Positions 9,558 through 17,459 of a stretch of DNA of 64,000 nucleotides are shown here, piece after piece; the stretch's first letter is position 1; each line of letters begins with the position of its first letter. Made by a program: the position numbers and the translations under genes. The stretch is from Schauerella aestuarii. GTDB lineage: Bacteria; Pseudomonadota; Gammaproteobacteria; Burkholderiales; Burkholderiaceae_B. The notes under the pieces were generated by a model. That model worked only from the letters and a program-made list of their open reading frames with translations. It was not told the DNA's origin and ran no database searches. Location: contig NZ_SIZW01000039.1 of assembly GCF_009866805.1 (NCBI RefSeq), positions 248,001 through 312,000 of the forward strand, given 5' to 3'.

Positions 9558-10850
9558 ATGACTGCCGATTTGAATCGTTTGAGCGCCGTCGACCTGGCCG
9601 CGCAGTTGCAAAGCCGTGCGCTTACTGCCGAGCAGGTGACGCGTGCGTGTCTGGCGCGCATTGCGCAGCGCGACGGCGAGATTCACGCCTGGGCGCACAT
9701 CGATCCCGATTACGCCCTGGCGCAGGCGCGCAGCCTGGATGCCGGGCCCATTCTCGGGCCCTTGCATGGCGTGCCGCTGGGGGTGAAGGATATTTTCGAC
9801 ACGGCCGATCTGCCCACGAGCTACGGATCGCCGATCTACGAAGGCAATCGACCGGCGCAGGATGCCGCAGCCGTCGCACTGTGCCGCGCGGCGGGTGCCG
9901 TCGTTCTGGGCAAAACCGTAACGACCGAGTTCGCCAGTTATCAACGGCCGCCGACGCGCAACCCCTGGCATACGGCGTATACGCCGGGCGGGTCGTCGAG
10001 CGGTTCGGCCGCTTCGGTGGCCGACGCCATGACGCCGCTCGCCTTGGGCACCCAAACGGCCGGCTCCATCATTCGCCCGGCAGCCTACTGCGGCATCGTC
10101 GGCTTCAAACCCAGCTTTGGCGCGGTACCGCGCGCCGGATGCAAAGCTTTGGCCGATTCGCTCGACACCTTGGGCGGCTTTGGCCGCAGCATCGATGACG
10201 TGGCGCTCCTGGCCTCGGTATTGATGCGCGAGCCGGCAATGCTGACCGCGCGCCGCGACGCCGCACCGCGCGTGGGCATGTATCGCAGTCTGCATTGGCG
10301 TCATGCCGCGCCGGAAACGCGCGAGGCATTCACGACGGCCGCCGAACGGCTGAAGGCCGCGGGGGTGGAGGTGGTGGACACGCCGCTGCCCGATGCCCAC
10401 TGTGCACTGATGCAGTTGCAGGCCGACATCATGGCCTACGAATCCGTGGGCGCATTGGCTTTCGAGCGGTGGCGTCATGCCGACCGCCTGAGTCCGGCGT
10501 TGGCCGCGATCCTGGATGGCGGTGCGCGTATCACGCGTGCGCAGCATCTGGCCAATCTGGCGCAGGCGGCCGACATTCGCGGACGCGTCGAGCGCTTGTT
10601 CGGCGAGTGCGATGTGCTCTTGACGCCCAGCGCAACGGGAGAAGCCCCGTTCGCCGATCAGGGCACAGGCGACCCGCTCTTCTGCCGCCTGTGGACACTC
10701 TTGGGTGTGCCGTGCGTTCACTTGCCGTTCGCCAAGGGCCCGCAAGGATTGCCGGTGGGATTGCAGGCGATCGGCCGCATCGGTCATGACGTCGACCTGA
10801 TGGCGGCCGCCCGCTGGGTGCATCCGTTGCTGCAGGACCAGGCCGCGTGA
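9558..10850 (+). CDS. Amidase signature family hydrolase
   Basis: A 430-aa amidase-signature enzyme that hydrolyses a C-N amide bond. The Ser-cisSer-Lys triad can be placed: K77 in GVPLGVKDIFDTADLP, cis-Ser near S146 in PGGSSSGSAAS, and nucleophile S170 in GTQTAGSIIRP. Their spacing matches the family. ATG 9558 (MTADLNRLSAVDLAAQL) starts the protein. Upstream in-frame sequence overlaps the preceding small gene and does not look coding. No gatB or gatC is nearby, so it is not GatA of the amidotransferase. The substrate is unknown. It is followed by a terminator at about 10.95 kb. Confidence 0.87.
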   Translation: MTADLNRLSAVDLAAQLQSRALTAEQVTRACLARIAQRDGEIHAWAHIDPDYALAQARSLDAGPILGPLHGVPLGVKDIFDTADLPTSYGSPIYEGNRPAQDAAAVALCRAAGAVVLGKTVTTEFASYQRPPTRNPWHTAYTPGGSSSGSAASVADAMTPLALGTQTAGSIIRPAAYCGIVGFKPSFGAVPRAGCKALADSLDTLGGFGRSIDDVALLASVLMREPAMLTARRDAAPRVGMYRSLHWRHAAPETREAFTTAAERLKAAGVEVVDTPLPDAHCALMQLQADIMAYESVGALAFERWRHADRLSPALAAILDGGARITRAQHLANLAQAADIRGRVERLFGECDVLLTPSATGEAPFADQGTGDPLFCRLWTLLGVPCVHLPFAKGPQGLPVGLQAIGRIGHDVDLMAAARWVHPLLQDQAA

Positions 10851-10937
10851 TGCGCTGAAGACGAAGGCGCCGTCATTCTCCGATCCACCAGGTAATGCTC
10901 TCGCCGCGACCGCGCGCGATCGATGTTCGCGACATAG

Positions 10938-10972
10938 AAAAAGGGTGGCCCTCGGCTGAGGGCCACCCTTTA
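10938..10972. terminator. Bidirectional terminator between amidase and leuA
   Basis: The hairpin AAAGGGTGGCCCTC-GGCT-GAGGGCCACCCTTT is perfect over 14 bp. Read on the minus strand it is followed by a U-tract, so it suits leuA, and it can also end the convergent amidase transcript. Confidence 0.85.
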
Positions 10973-11063
10973 TCGCTTTCGTCGCAATGGCATCCGCAAC
11001 TGCCCGGCATGCACTGCATAGGGGCCAACACACACGGCACGCCGTGTGTATTGCCGCGACGTT

Positions 11064-12779
11064 TTACGCCGGCGTCGTTTCCGATTCGATGGCTTGCGGA
11101 TCGCTTTCCACACCGTTCTTGGCGTGGCGATTGATGGCGCTCAGAAGTGCCTGGAACGAGGCCGTCACGATGTCGCGGTCGATGCCCACGCCGAAGCCGG
11201 TGGCCGAGTCGCCCAACCGCACTTCCACGTAGCAGGCAGCGCGCGTGTCGGTACCCGTACCGATGGCATGCTCGTGATAATCCATGATGCGTACAGGCAA
11301 GGCCATGGCGTCGACGAAGGCGGAAATGGCGCCGTCGCCCACGCCGGTCACCGTGCGCTTGTCGCCTTCATGCATCACGTCGGCCGTGATCGCGAAGTGA
11401 CGGCCTTCACCGGCAGCGGGATCGCCCTCGATGCGGTGGCGCACCAGCGACCAGGGCGTACGTTGCGTCAAATACTCGCTATTGAAAATATCGAACACAT
11501 CGCTCGCCGTGACTTCGCGGCCCGTTTCGTCGGTGTGGCGCTGAATGGCGCGGCTGAATTCGATCTGCAACCGGCGCGGCAAGACCAGGCCGTGTTCCTG
11601 TTCGAGCAGGTACGACACGCCGCCCTTGCCTGATTGGCTGTTCACGCGGATGACGGCATCGTAGCTGCGGCCGAGATCGGCCGGGTCGATCGGCAAGTAC
11701 GGCACTTCCCACGGTTGATCGGCCTTCTGCTGCGCAAAGCCTTTCTTGATCGCGTCCTGGTGCGAACCCGAAAACGCGGTGAAGACGAGGTCGCCCACAT
11801 ACGGGTGGCGCGGATGAACCGGCAACTGATTGCAGTACTCCACGCAACGGCGCACTTCGTCGATATCGGAGAAGTCCAGGCCCGGGTGCACGCCCTGCGT
11901 GTAGAGGTTCAAGGCCAATGTCACCAGATCGACGTTGCCGGTACGCTCACCGCTGCCGAACAAGCAACCCTCGACGCGATCGGCGCCGGCCATCACGGCA
12001 AGCTCGGCCGCCGCGACGGCGGTGCCGCGATCGTTGTGGGGATGCACGCTCAATACGATGCTGTCGCGACGGTCGAGATGCGTGTGCATCCATTCGATCT
12101 GGTCGGCGTACATGTTGGGCGTCGTCGCTTCGATCGTCGCCGGCAAGTTCAGAATGATCTTGTTGTCGGGCGTGGCACCCCAGGCTTCGGCCACCGCATT
12201 GGACACGTCCAGCGCAAACTCGGGCTCGGTCGTGCTGAAGACTTCCGGCGAGTACTCGTAGTGCCACTCGGTTTTCGGGTATTTCGCCATCGTCTTCTTG
12301 ATGATGTGCGTCGACGATACGGCCAGGTTCTTGATTTCGTCGCAGGTCATGTTGAACACGATCTTGCGGAATGCGGGCGCGCACGCGCTGTACAGATGCA
12401 CGATGGCCTGCTTTGCGCCAGCCGCCGATTCAACGGTGCGCGAAATCAGATCCTCGCGGGCCTGGGTAAGCACAATGATGGTGACGTCGTCGGGAATACG
12501 GTTTTCGTCGATGAGCTTGCGGACGAAGTCGAAGTCCGTCTGCGAGGCCGAAGGGAAACCCACCTCGATTTCTTTGAAGCCGATCTTGATCAACTGGTCG
12601 AAAAAGCGGATCTTGCGGTCCACGCTCATCGGCTCGATCAACGACTGATTGCCGTCGCGCAGGTCGGTGCTCATCCAGATCGGCGGCGTCGTGATGCGGC
12701 GGCTGGGCCAGGTGCGTTCGGCGAAGTCGGCGGTGAACGGTTTGAACGGAATGTATTTTTGAGCGGGATTGGCAAACAT
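11064..12779 (-). CDS. leuA: 2-Isopropylmalate synthase, long form
   Basis: Condenses acetyl-CoA with 2-oxoisovalerate, the first committed step of leucine synthesis. The 571-aa protein has the DRE-TIM catalytic start ([16 protein letters not shown]), the divalent-metal motif HPHNDRGTA, the [15 protein letters not shown] region, and a C-terminal LeuA dimerisation/regulatory domain ending in [19 protein letters not shown] that normally mediates leucine feedback. Length fits the long LeuA class of 550-570 aa. Start ATG 12779 follows AAGGA. The gene is monocistronic and preceded by a leader of over 400 bp that contains a probable attenuator peptide. Confidence 0.95.
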   Translation of the reverse strand: MFANPAQKYIPFKPFTADFAERTWPSRRITTPPIWMSTDLRDGNQSLIEPMSVDRKIRFFDQLIKIGFKEIEVGFPSASQTDFDFVRKLIDENRIPDDVTIIVLTQAREDLISRTVESAAGAKQAIVHLYSACAPAFRKIVFNMTCDEIKNLAVSSTHIIKKTMAKYPKTEWHYEYSPEVFSTTEPEFALDVSNAVAEAWGATPDNKIILNLPATIEATTPNMYADQIEWMHTHLDRRDSIVLSVHPHNDRGTAVAAAELAVMAGADRVEGCLFGSGERTGNVDLVTLALNLYTQGVHPGLDFSDIDEVRRCVEYCNQLPVHPRHPYVGDLVFTAFSGSHQDAIKKGFAQQKADQPWEVPYLPIDPADLGRSYDAVIRVNSQSGKGGVSYLLEQEHGLVLPRRLQIEFSRAIQRHTDETGREVTASDVFDIFNSEYLTQRTPWSLVRHRIEGDPAAGEGRHFAITADVMHEGDKRTVTGVGDGAISAFVDAMALPVRIMDYHEHAIGTGTDTRAACYVEVRLGDSATGFGVGIDRDIVTASFQALLSAINRHAKNGVESDPQAIESETTPA

Positions 12780-13243
12780 GTCGATGTGTCCTTAGGGGTG
12801 CAGCCAACGCGGGTCGTCTTTCAGGCGAGCACACAGTCGACGGATACGTCGCGGGCTCAGCCGATCGGTGAGACAAAAGCGTTAGTCAGGGGTAAGACAG
12901 AAACTGCGGAGATCTACGTGTGGCAAGCGTGGTTGCCGAGCTACCACGGAGCGCTAGGCTCGGCGACCGATCGGTAGCGATAGCAGTAGTGCGGCGCGTG
13001 CGGCCGAACGTTGCGCAGCAGCTTGTGCGACCATGGCGCGCCCGGAGAAGGCACGCGAGCCATCGAACGAAGCCGATGCGATGGAAGCAGACGCGACCGC
13101 CCCGGTTGCGATGGAATCGCAACCGACTGTCGAGGAAATGGACATGTGGGCGGTGGACATAGGATGTAAGTCGAACACATTTTCGGGCGCCGCGCAAATT
13201 ATTTTTGTCGAGCGGCTCGACCTTGGGGGGCGCCGAAAACGGT
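12780..13243 (-). promoter_or_regulatory. leuA: Long leuA leader region (464 bp without a large gene)
   Basis: This gap holds no family-recognisable protein, but on the minus strand it carries a short reading frame with clustered Leu codons (12954-13034). Downstream are two mutually exclusive pairings: GCCGAGC with GCTCGGC, or GGCAA with TTGCC. This is the general layout of a translation-coupled attenuator. No classical U-tract terminator follows the second stem, so the termination part is not established. An AT-rich stretch near 13193-13206 could hold the promoter. Confidence 0.4.
12954..13034 (-). CDS. Candidate leuA leader peptide
   Basis: A 26-codon frame from ATG 13034 to TAG 12954. Near its end it reads Leu-Leu-Leu-Ser-Leu (codons CTA CTG CTA TCG CTA), then PIGRRA. 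CTA is rare in this GC-rich sequence, and three within five codons just before a stop and an inverted repeat is the signature expected of a leucine attenuator peptide. The frame can also be read from an ATG at 13178 (74 codons). No strong ribosome-binding site is visible for ATG 13034, which lowers confidence. The function is inferred from position upstream of leuA. Confidence 0.45.
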   Translation of the reverse strand: MVAQAAAQRSAARAALLLSLPIGRRA

Positions 13244-13972
13244 TTAGCGGGTGATGCCCGGTTCGGCGCGACCCGCATTGACGCTGCGCGGCTTGCCGCC
13301 CAGCGTGGGTTCCTGATCGTGACGGCCGGTGGGATCGACGGCAGGCGCAATCGCCGGACGCGTCGTGCGGCCGCGGTCAGGCGTGGGCGCGACGTCGACG
13401 GGTCCGCCGGCAGTCTTGCGGCGCAGGGCGGCTGCGGGCCGCGCTTCATCGCGCAATACCGCTTCCTGTTCACGGACCAGTTCGATCTTCTCGATGCGTC
13501 CGTGGCGGGTTTCTTGTACTGTACGACGCAGGTCGCCGATCGTGAGGGGTTCGTCGCGCGGGTTCCACACCCATTGCATGACGTCGACGACACCTTCGGA
13601 GAGGCCGGCCACGAGATCCGCGAGCACGTCGGCGGCGACCGGCGTGGCACGCCCAGCGGCGATACTGCCGTTAAGCCATGATCGAACGCCGAAAAAGACG
13701 ATCAGCGTCCAGATGGCCACGACCACCCACCAGAGGTAAGGATTGATGCGCACCATTAAGTCGACAGCTTGCTGTCCCATCGCGGCAAATGCGCTGTAAT
13801 CCAGCGTTCGTCCAAATGCCAACAGGCGGGAGGACACGAACAGCCACACCACGAAGGCAATGACGAGCACCACCGCGCGCATGATGAAGCGCGGACCGGA
13901 TAATTTGAGCACCGTCTGGTTGATCGACCGGCAATCCTGCTTAATGCGGTCAGGTGAAGTGAGCGTCTTCAT
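13244..13972 (-). CDS. Conserved-looking two-helix membrane protein, unknown function
   Basis: A 242-aa product without a family I can name. Two hydrophobic segments (about 31-53 and 78-98, the second reading WWVVVAIWTLIVFFGV) precede a hydrophilic C-terminal half that includes VVDVMQWVWNPRDEPLTIGDLRRTVQ and ends in an Arg/Pro/Gly-rich tail. The probable topology is two transmembrane helices with a cytoplasmic tail. The ATG at 13972 is used. Met31 (13882) would start right at the first helix. It is divergent from rpoN with only 15 bp between the start codons, so each promoter must lie inside or beyond the other gene's 5' end. Confidence 0.6.
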   Translation of the reverse strand: MKTLTSPDRIKQDCRSINQTVLKLSGPRFIMRAVVLVIAFVVWLFVSSRLLAFGRTLDYSAFAAMGQQAVDLMVRINPYLWWVVVAIWTLIVFFGVRSWLNGSIAAGRATPVAADVLADLVAGLSEGVVDVMQWVWNPRDEPLTIGDLRRTVQETRHGRIEKIELVREQEAVLRDEARPAAALRRKTAGGPVDVAPTPDRGRTTRPAIAPAVDPTGRHDQEPTLGGKPRSVNAGRAEPGITR

Positions 13973-13987
13973 GCAAAATAGCGTCCT

Positions 13988-15451
13988 ATGAGTCGTCCAG
14001 CGTTAGAACTTCGTCCTGGTCAGCATCTTACGCTGACTCCGCAGTTGCAGCAGTCGATCCGATTGTTGCAATTGTCGACGCTCGAACTCGAATTGGAGAT
14101 CTCGCAAGCCCTCTCGGACAACCCCTTGCTCGAGCGCGAAGACGACTTTCCGGGCGACGAGCCTGTGGCGGCCGGCGACGAGCCGGGCGAGGCCGCCGAT
14201 GCGCCTGCAGATGAGCGTGAGCACGACGATGGTGCCGCGGGCGGCGAGGACTTCAGCGGCGAGTCGTACGGCAGCGGCGGCGGACAAGGCGATGACGAGG
14301 ACAGCGGCCCGCCGGAGTCGACGCGGCAGGAAACCTTGCGTGAGCATCTCCTCAATCAGTTGGGTGTCACGCGCGTCAGTGCGCGCGACATGGCGCTCAT
14401 CGGTCTGTTGATCGACGAACTCGACGAAAACGGCTACCTCGGTTCGCCGCTCGAGGAGGTGCTGAGCTGGTTGCCGCCCGAGATCGATGCAGATCTCGAT
14501 GAACTGCGCGCCGCACTCACCTTTCTGCAGTCCTTCGATCCGGCAGGCGTGGGGGCCACCACGCTGGCGGACTGTTTGCTGTTGCAGTTGCGACAACCCG
14601 ACCTGACAACCATGCCGGATGCCGCGCGGCCCGTGGTGCTGCAATGCGCGCGCGCCATCTGTGCCGACCACCTGCTTCTCTTGGGGGCGGGCAATGCGCC
14701 GCGCTTGAAAGAGCTCTTGCGTTGCGATGACGCGACGTTGCGGGCCGCACACGGCTTGATCCTGAAGCTCGACCCCCGTCCGGGCCGACGATGGTCCGTG
14801 CCGGCGGCCGATTTTGCGGTGCCTGATGTAATCGTGCGCCGTACGCGCAAAGGGTGGCAGGTCTCGCTGAACACGGCGGCCATGCCGCGACTGCGCATCA
14901 ATGCGCTTTATGCCCAGATGCTGGGCAATCAACGCGAGTCGCACCACGCCGGGTTGCAATCGCAATTGCAGCAGGCGCGCTGGATGATCAAGAACGTCGA
15001 GCAGCGGTTCGACACGATCCTTCGCGTTTCTCAAGCCATCGTCGATCGCCAGAGCGGCTTTTTCAGCAAAGGGCCCGCTGCCATGCGGCCGCTGATCCTC
15101 AAGGACATCGCCGGCGAACTCGGCTTGCACGAATCGACGATCTCTCGCGCCACCACGCAAAAGTTCATGCTCACCCCATTTGGCACCCTGGAGCTCAAGT
15201 TTTTCTTTGGCGCAGGCGTGGCGACCGACGACGGCGATTCGGCATCGGCCACCGCTGTTCAGGCGCACATTCGCCAACTTGTGGCGGAAGAAAATCGGAG
15301 CAAACCGCTGTCCGACAACCAGATCACGCAAAAGCTGGCTGAGCAGGGAATCGTTATCGCACGTCGAACGGTTGCCAAGTACCGCGAATCGCTACGCATC
15401 GCACCGGCTTCGTTGCGCCGCGCGCAGGCTTCCATGAGCCGGCCGGCCTAG
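13988..15451 (+). CDS. rpoN: RNA polymerase sigma-54 factor
   Basis: Directs transcription from -24/-12 promoters under enhancer-binding activators (nitrogen use, motility and others). The 487-aa protein has the Gln/Leu-rich region I (LTLTPQLQQSIRLLQLSTLE), an acidic region II, core- and DNA-binding region III, and the C-terminal RpoN box ARRTVAKYRESL that contacts the -24 element. Start MSRPALELRPGQ is typical. There is no convincing Shine-Dalgarno, and the upstream divergent gene starts 15 bp away. The usual partners lptB and hpf are not adjacent: the gene stands alone here. Confidence 0.94.
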   Translation: MSRPALELRPGQHLTLTPQLQQSIRLLQLSTLELELEISQALSDNPLLEREDDFPGDEPVAAGDEPGEAADAPADEREHDDGAAGGEDFSGESYGSGGGQGDDEDSGPPESTRQETLREHLLNQLGVTRVSARDMALIGLLIDELDENGYLGSPLEEVLSWLPPEIDADLDELRAALTFLQSFDPAGVGATTLADCLLLQLRQPDLTTMPDAARPVVLQCARAICADHLLLLGAGNAPRLKELLRCDDATLRAAHGLILKLDPRPGRRWSVPAADFAVPDVIVRRTRKGWQVSLNTAAMPRLRINALYAQMLGNQRESHHAGLQSQLQQARWMIKNVEQRFDTILRVSQAIVDRQSGFFSKGPAAMRPLILKDIAGELGLHESTISRATTQKFMLTPFGTLELKFFFGAGVATDDGDSASATAVQAHIRQLVAEENRSKPLSDNQITQKLAEQGIVIARRTVAKYRESLRIAPASLRRAQASMSRPA

Positions 15452-15490
15452 GCTATCAGGCCGAGGCCGCTGTCACAAAAGGGCGCTTGC

Positions 15491-15528
15491 GCTAATGCGA
15501 ATAATTTTCGATAATTATTCTCATGTAC
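15491..15528 (+). promoter_or_regulatory. Fur-box-like operator overlapping the bfd start
   Basis: A perfect inverted repeat GAATAATT-N6-AATTATTC (15499-15520) ends two bases before the ATG of bfd. Compared with the 19-bp Fur consensus, the overlapping windows at 15491 and 15510 match at 14 and 13 positions, as in extended multi-hexamer Fur sites. Iron-dependent repression of bfd is the expected effect. Confidence 0.65.
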
Positions 15529-15804
15529 ATTTGCGTATGTAATGCAATCACCGAACGTCAGGTCCGCGCCAGCGTGGACCGCGGTGCGACGTCCCTCGAA
15601 GATCTTCAATTCGAGCTGGGCGTTGCGAGCTGCTGCGGTCGCTGTGCAGATACGGCATTGGAATATCTGCCCGGCGGACGCTGCTCCAGTGTCTGCGCTG
15701 GTCACGATAGCGCGATAGGCCACCCAGTGCCGCATACCCGCCCCGCACTGCCGCCCACGCACGCCGCCAATACGTTCCCGATTCGCCTGGTCGCCGCCGC
15801 TTGA
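15523..15804 (+). CDS. bfd: Bacterioferritin-associated ferredoxin (BFD-like [2Fe-2S])
   Basis: A 93-aa protein whose first 50 residues form a BFD-type [2Fe-2S] domain: MYICVCNAIT with C4 and C6, then VASCCGRCADTA with C38 and C41 in the usual spacing. Bfd docks on bacterioferritin and reduces its mineral core to release iron. It is longer than the 64-aa enterobacterial protein; the extra C-terminal 40 residues are Pro/His-rich and unassigned. It is preceded by a Fur-box-like palindrome reaching the start codon. bfr follows 363 bp downstream on the same strand, which supports the assignment. Confidence 0.88.
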   Translation: MYICVCNAITERQVRASVDRGATSLEDLQFELGVASCCGRCADTALEYLPGGRCSSVCAGHDSAIGHPVPHTRPALPPTHAANTFPIRLVAAA

Positions 15805-16167
15805 GTAGCGCGCACGTTGCATGACTGCAACGGCGTCTATTTCGAGCGTGCATGGCGTCAGGTGGCGTTTGCCGGTTCATGGCAGCATTTGCGTCCCGTT
15901 CTTCGGGCGCCGCAGCCGTGTTTTCGCAGCAGCAAACCCGCCAAGAGCACCGCATAGCGCGACGTGCCCTCAAGCCGCTTTGCCATCGATATTCATACTC
16001 ATTATCCTGACGCTTTCGGCTCGCGCTCGCGTAGCGGTTAACCAAATGCAGTCACAGGCTGGTGCGCGCCCTGTGCTCGGTGTTAGCCTCTGCGGGTTGC
16101 AGCGCCCAACCGCTTCGTTCATGCGGTGTTCTGGCGGCGCTTGCCAGACCCATCAGGAGTACACCCC
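15805..16167 (+). other. bfd-bfr intergenic region
   Basis: 363 bp with no protein that I can support on either strand. The readings present are Arg/Cys/Ser-rich and antisense or random in character. It contains a second Fur-box-like site (15988-16006) and the ribosome-binding site CAGGAGT just before bfr. Confidence 0.5.
15988..16006. promoter_or_regulatory. Fur-box-like site upstream of bfr
   Basis: GATATTCATACTCATTATC matches the 19-bp Fur consensus GATAATGATAATCATTATC at 16 of 19 positions. It lies about 160 bp upstream of bfr and downstream of bfd. It may control a bfr promoter in either a repressed or an iron-activated manner. Confidence 0.55.
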
Positions 16168-16647
16168 ATGAAAGGCGATCCCATCGTTGTTCAGTTTCTG
16201 AACAAGCAGCTCACCAACGAGCTGACGGCCATCAACCAGTATTTCTTGCATGCCCGCATGCTGAACCATTGGGGCTTCACGAAGCTCGGCAAGCACGAGT
16301 ACGAAGAGTCCATCGGCGAGATGAAGCATGCGGATCGTTTGATCGAACGCATTTTCATGCTCGACGGCCTGCCCAATCTGCAAGACCTCCACAAGTTGCT
16401 GATCGGCGAGGACGTGCCCGAGTTGCTGGCCTGTGATTTGAAGGTCGAGCAAGGTGCCCAAGCCACTGTGAAGGAAGCGATCGCGCATTGCGAATCGGTG
16501 CGCGATTACGTGTCGCGCGACTTGTTTCAGGACATCCTGGACGACACCGAAGAGCACATCGACTATCTGGAAACCCAGATCGATCTGATCGACAAGGTCG
16601 GCGTGCAAAATTACCTGCAATCGCAGATGGAAGTCTATAGCGGCTGA
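16168..16647 (+). CDS. bfr: Bacterioferritin (heme-binding ferritin)
   Basis: Stores iron as a ferric mineral in a 24-subunit shell. The 159-aa protein from ATG 16168 (after CAGGAGT) has the diiron ligands E18, E51 and H54, the heme-ligating Met at M52 ([14 protein letters not shown]), and later [10 protein letters not shown] with the remaining Glu/His ligands. Retention of M52 identifies it as a heme-type bacterioferritin rather than a plain ferritin. Bfd upstream would act on it for iron release. The longer in-frame extension to 16126 lies before the ribosome-binding site and is not used. A terminator follows immediately. Confidence 0.95.
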   Translation: MKGDPIVVQFLNKQLTNELTAINQYFLHARMLNHWGFTKLGKHEYEESIGEMKHADRLIERIFMLDGLPNLQDLHKLLIGEDVPELLACDLKVEQGAQATVKEAIAHCESVRDYVSRDLFQDILDDTEEHIDYLETQIDLIDKVGVQNYLQSQMEVYSG

Positions 16648-16667
16648 GTCGCGTATCGACGGACGTA

Positions 16668-16693
16668 GAAAAGGCACCCTCGGGTGCCTTTTT
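16668..16693. terminator. Bidirectional terminator after bfr
   Basis: The hairpin AAAAGGCACCC-TC-GGGTGCCTTTTT carries A- and T-runs on both sides. It sits between bfr and the convergent 231-aa gene. Confidence 0.88.
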
Positions 16694-16734
16694 CATTCTG
16701 CGCGTCGCATCACGTGCGATGCACTGAGCTAGGC

Positions 16735-17430
16735 CTATTCGCCCGGCCGACGCGGGCACTCGGGGATCGAGCCCCACGCTTGATTGGGCGCACAGTATTT
16801 GTTGCGCGCGTTCCACGAGCACGTGGGGCGTTCGAAGAAGCCTGCATTGGCGCACTGCGCGAGTTCCTGGCGCAAGGCCCCTTGCCAGCCATTGGCACCC
16901 GTGGCGGGAGCCGGACGGGCCTGCGCGTAAGCCATTTGCGGCGCTTGCTGCACCATCTCGGCACCACCATAACCGCTCGACACCGAAATCTGCCCACGAA
17001 TGGGCGGTGCGACCGGTGCGGCAGGTACGGGTGGCATCAGATCGAGGGTGCTGACATCCGAGCCGCCCGGCAACGTCGTTTGGGCGGCAGCCGCAACTTC
17101 ACGCGCTTGCTCGGCCGTCATGCCGGATTTCGACAGCAAAATCGAAGGATCCTTGACGGTGTCGAACAACGACACCATCTGCACGTTCCATTTCAGGTCG
17201 GCCGGTTTGTCGGGAATACCCAGCGTGCCATCGACGCGAGGTTGCGGCGGTTGTGCCACAAAGGCGCGGCCGTTCGCGTCGAGAACCGGCTGCGCGCCGT
17301 TTTCGTCCTGGCCCGGTGCCGGCGTGGCCGGCGGCGCGTGTTCGACCAGCCAGTCGCCCAGCCGCATGCCGCCGAATGCGGATGCGCCAAGCGCCAGTAA
17401 AAGTACGACTAACAAGAACCGCCAAGACAT
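16735..17430 (-). CDS. Exported or membrane-anchored protein with Cys-rich C-terminus, unknown function
   Basis: No family recognised. The 231-aa product starts MSWRFLLVVLLLALGASAFG, an N-terminal hydrophobic anchor or signal, then a Pro/Ala-rich region. The last 50 residues carry four cysteines in the order QC-ANAGFFERPTC-SWNARNKYC-APNQAWGSIPEC. That spacing suggests two disulfides in a small periplasmic domain. It follows prfC by 29 bp on the same strand as the last gene of rhlE-lysE-prfC, with a terminator beyond it. A role in the envelope is inferred from the anchor only. Confidence 0.65.
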   Translation of the reverse strand: MSWRFLLVVLLLALGASAFGGMRLGDWLVEHAPPATPAPGQDENGAQPVLDANGRAFVAQPPQPRVDGTLGIPDKPADLKWNVQMVSLFDTVKDPSILLSKSGMTAEQAREVAAAAQTTLPGGSDVSTLDLMPPVPAAPVAPPIRGQISVSSGYGGAEMVQQAPQMAYAQARPAPATGANGWQGALRQELAQCANAGFFERPTCSWNARNKYCAPNQAWGSIPECPRRPGE

Positions 17431-17459
17431 CCCTAACCTCGTATACCTGTGAGATCCGC

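Noticed and set aside
9558-10850. gatA, subunit of the glutamyl-tRNA amidotransferase
   Set aside because: No gatB or gatC nearby and the sequence is shorter than GatA; a generic amidase is the safer call.
9510-11033. 507-codon minus-strand frame opposite the amidase
   Set aside because: Shadow frame with Arg/Gln/His bias; the amidase has a complete catalytic triad.
12780-12960. Classical intrinsic terminator in the leuA leader
   Set aside because: The possible stems are not followed by a U-tract, so only a candidate attenuator is reported.
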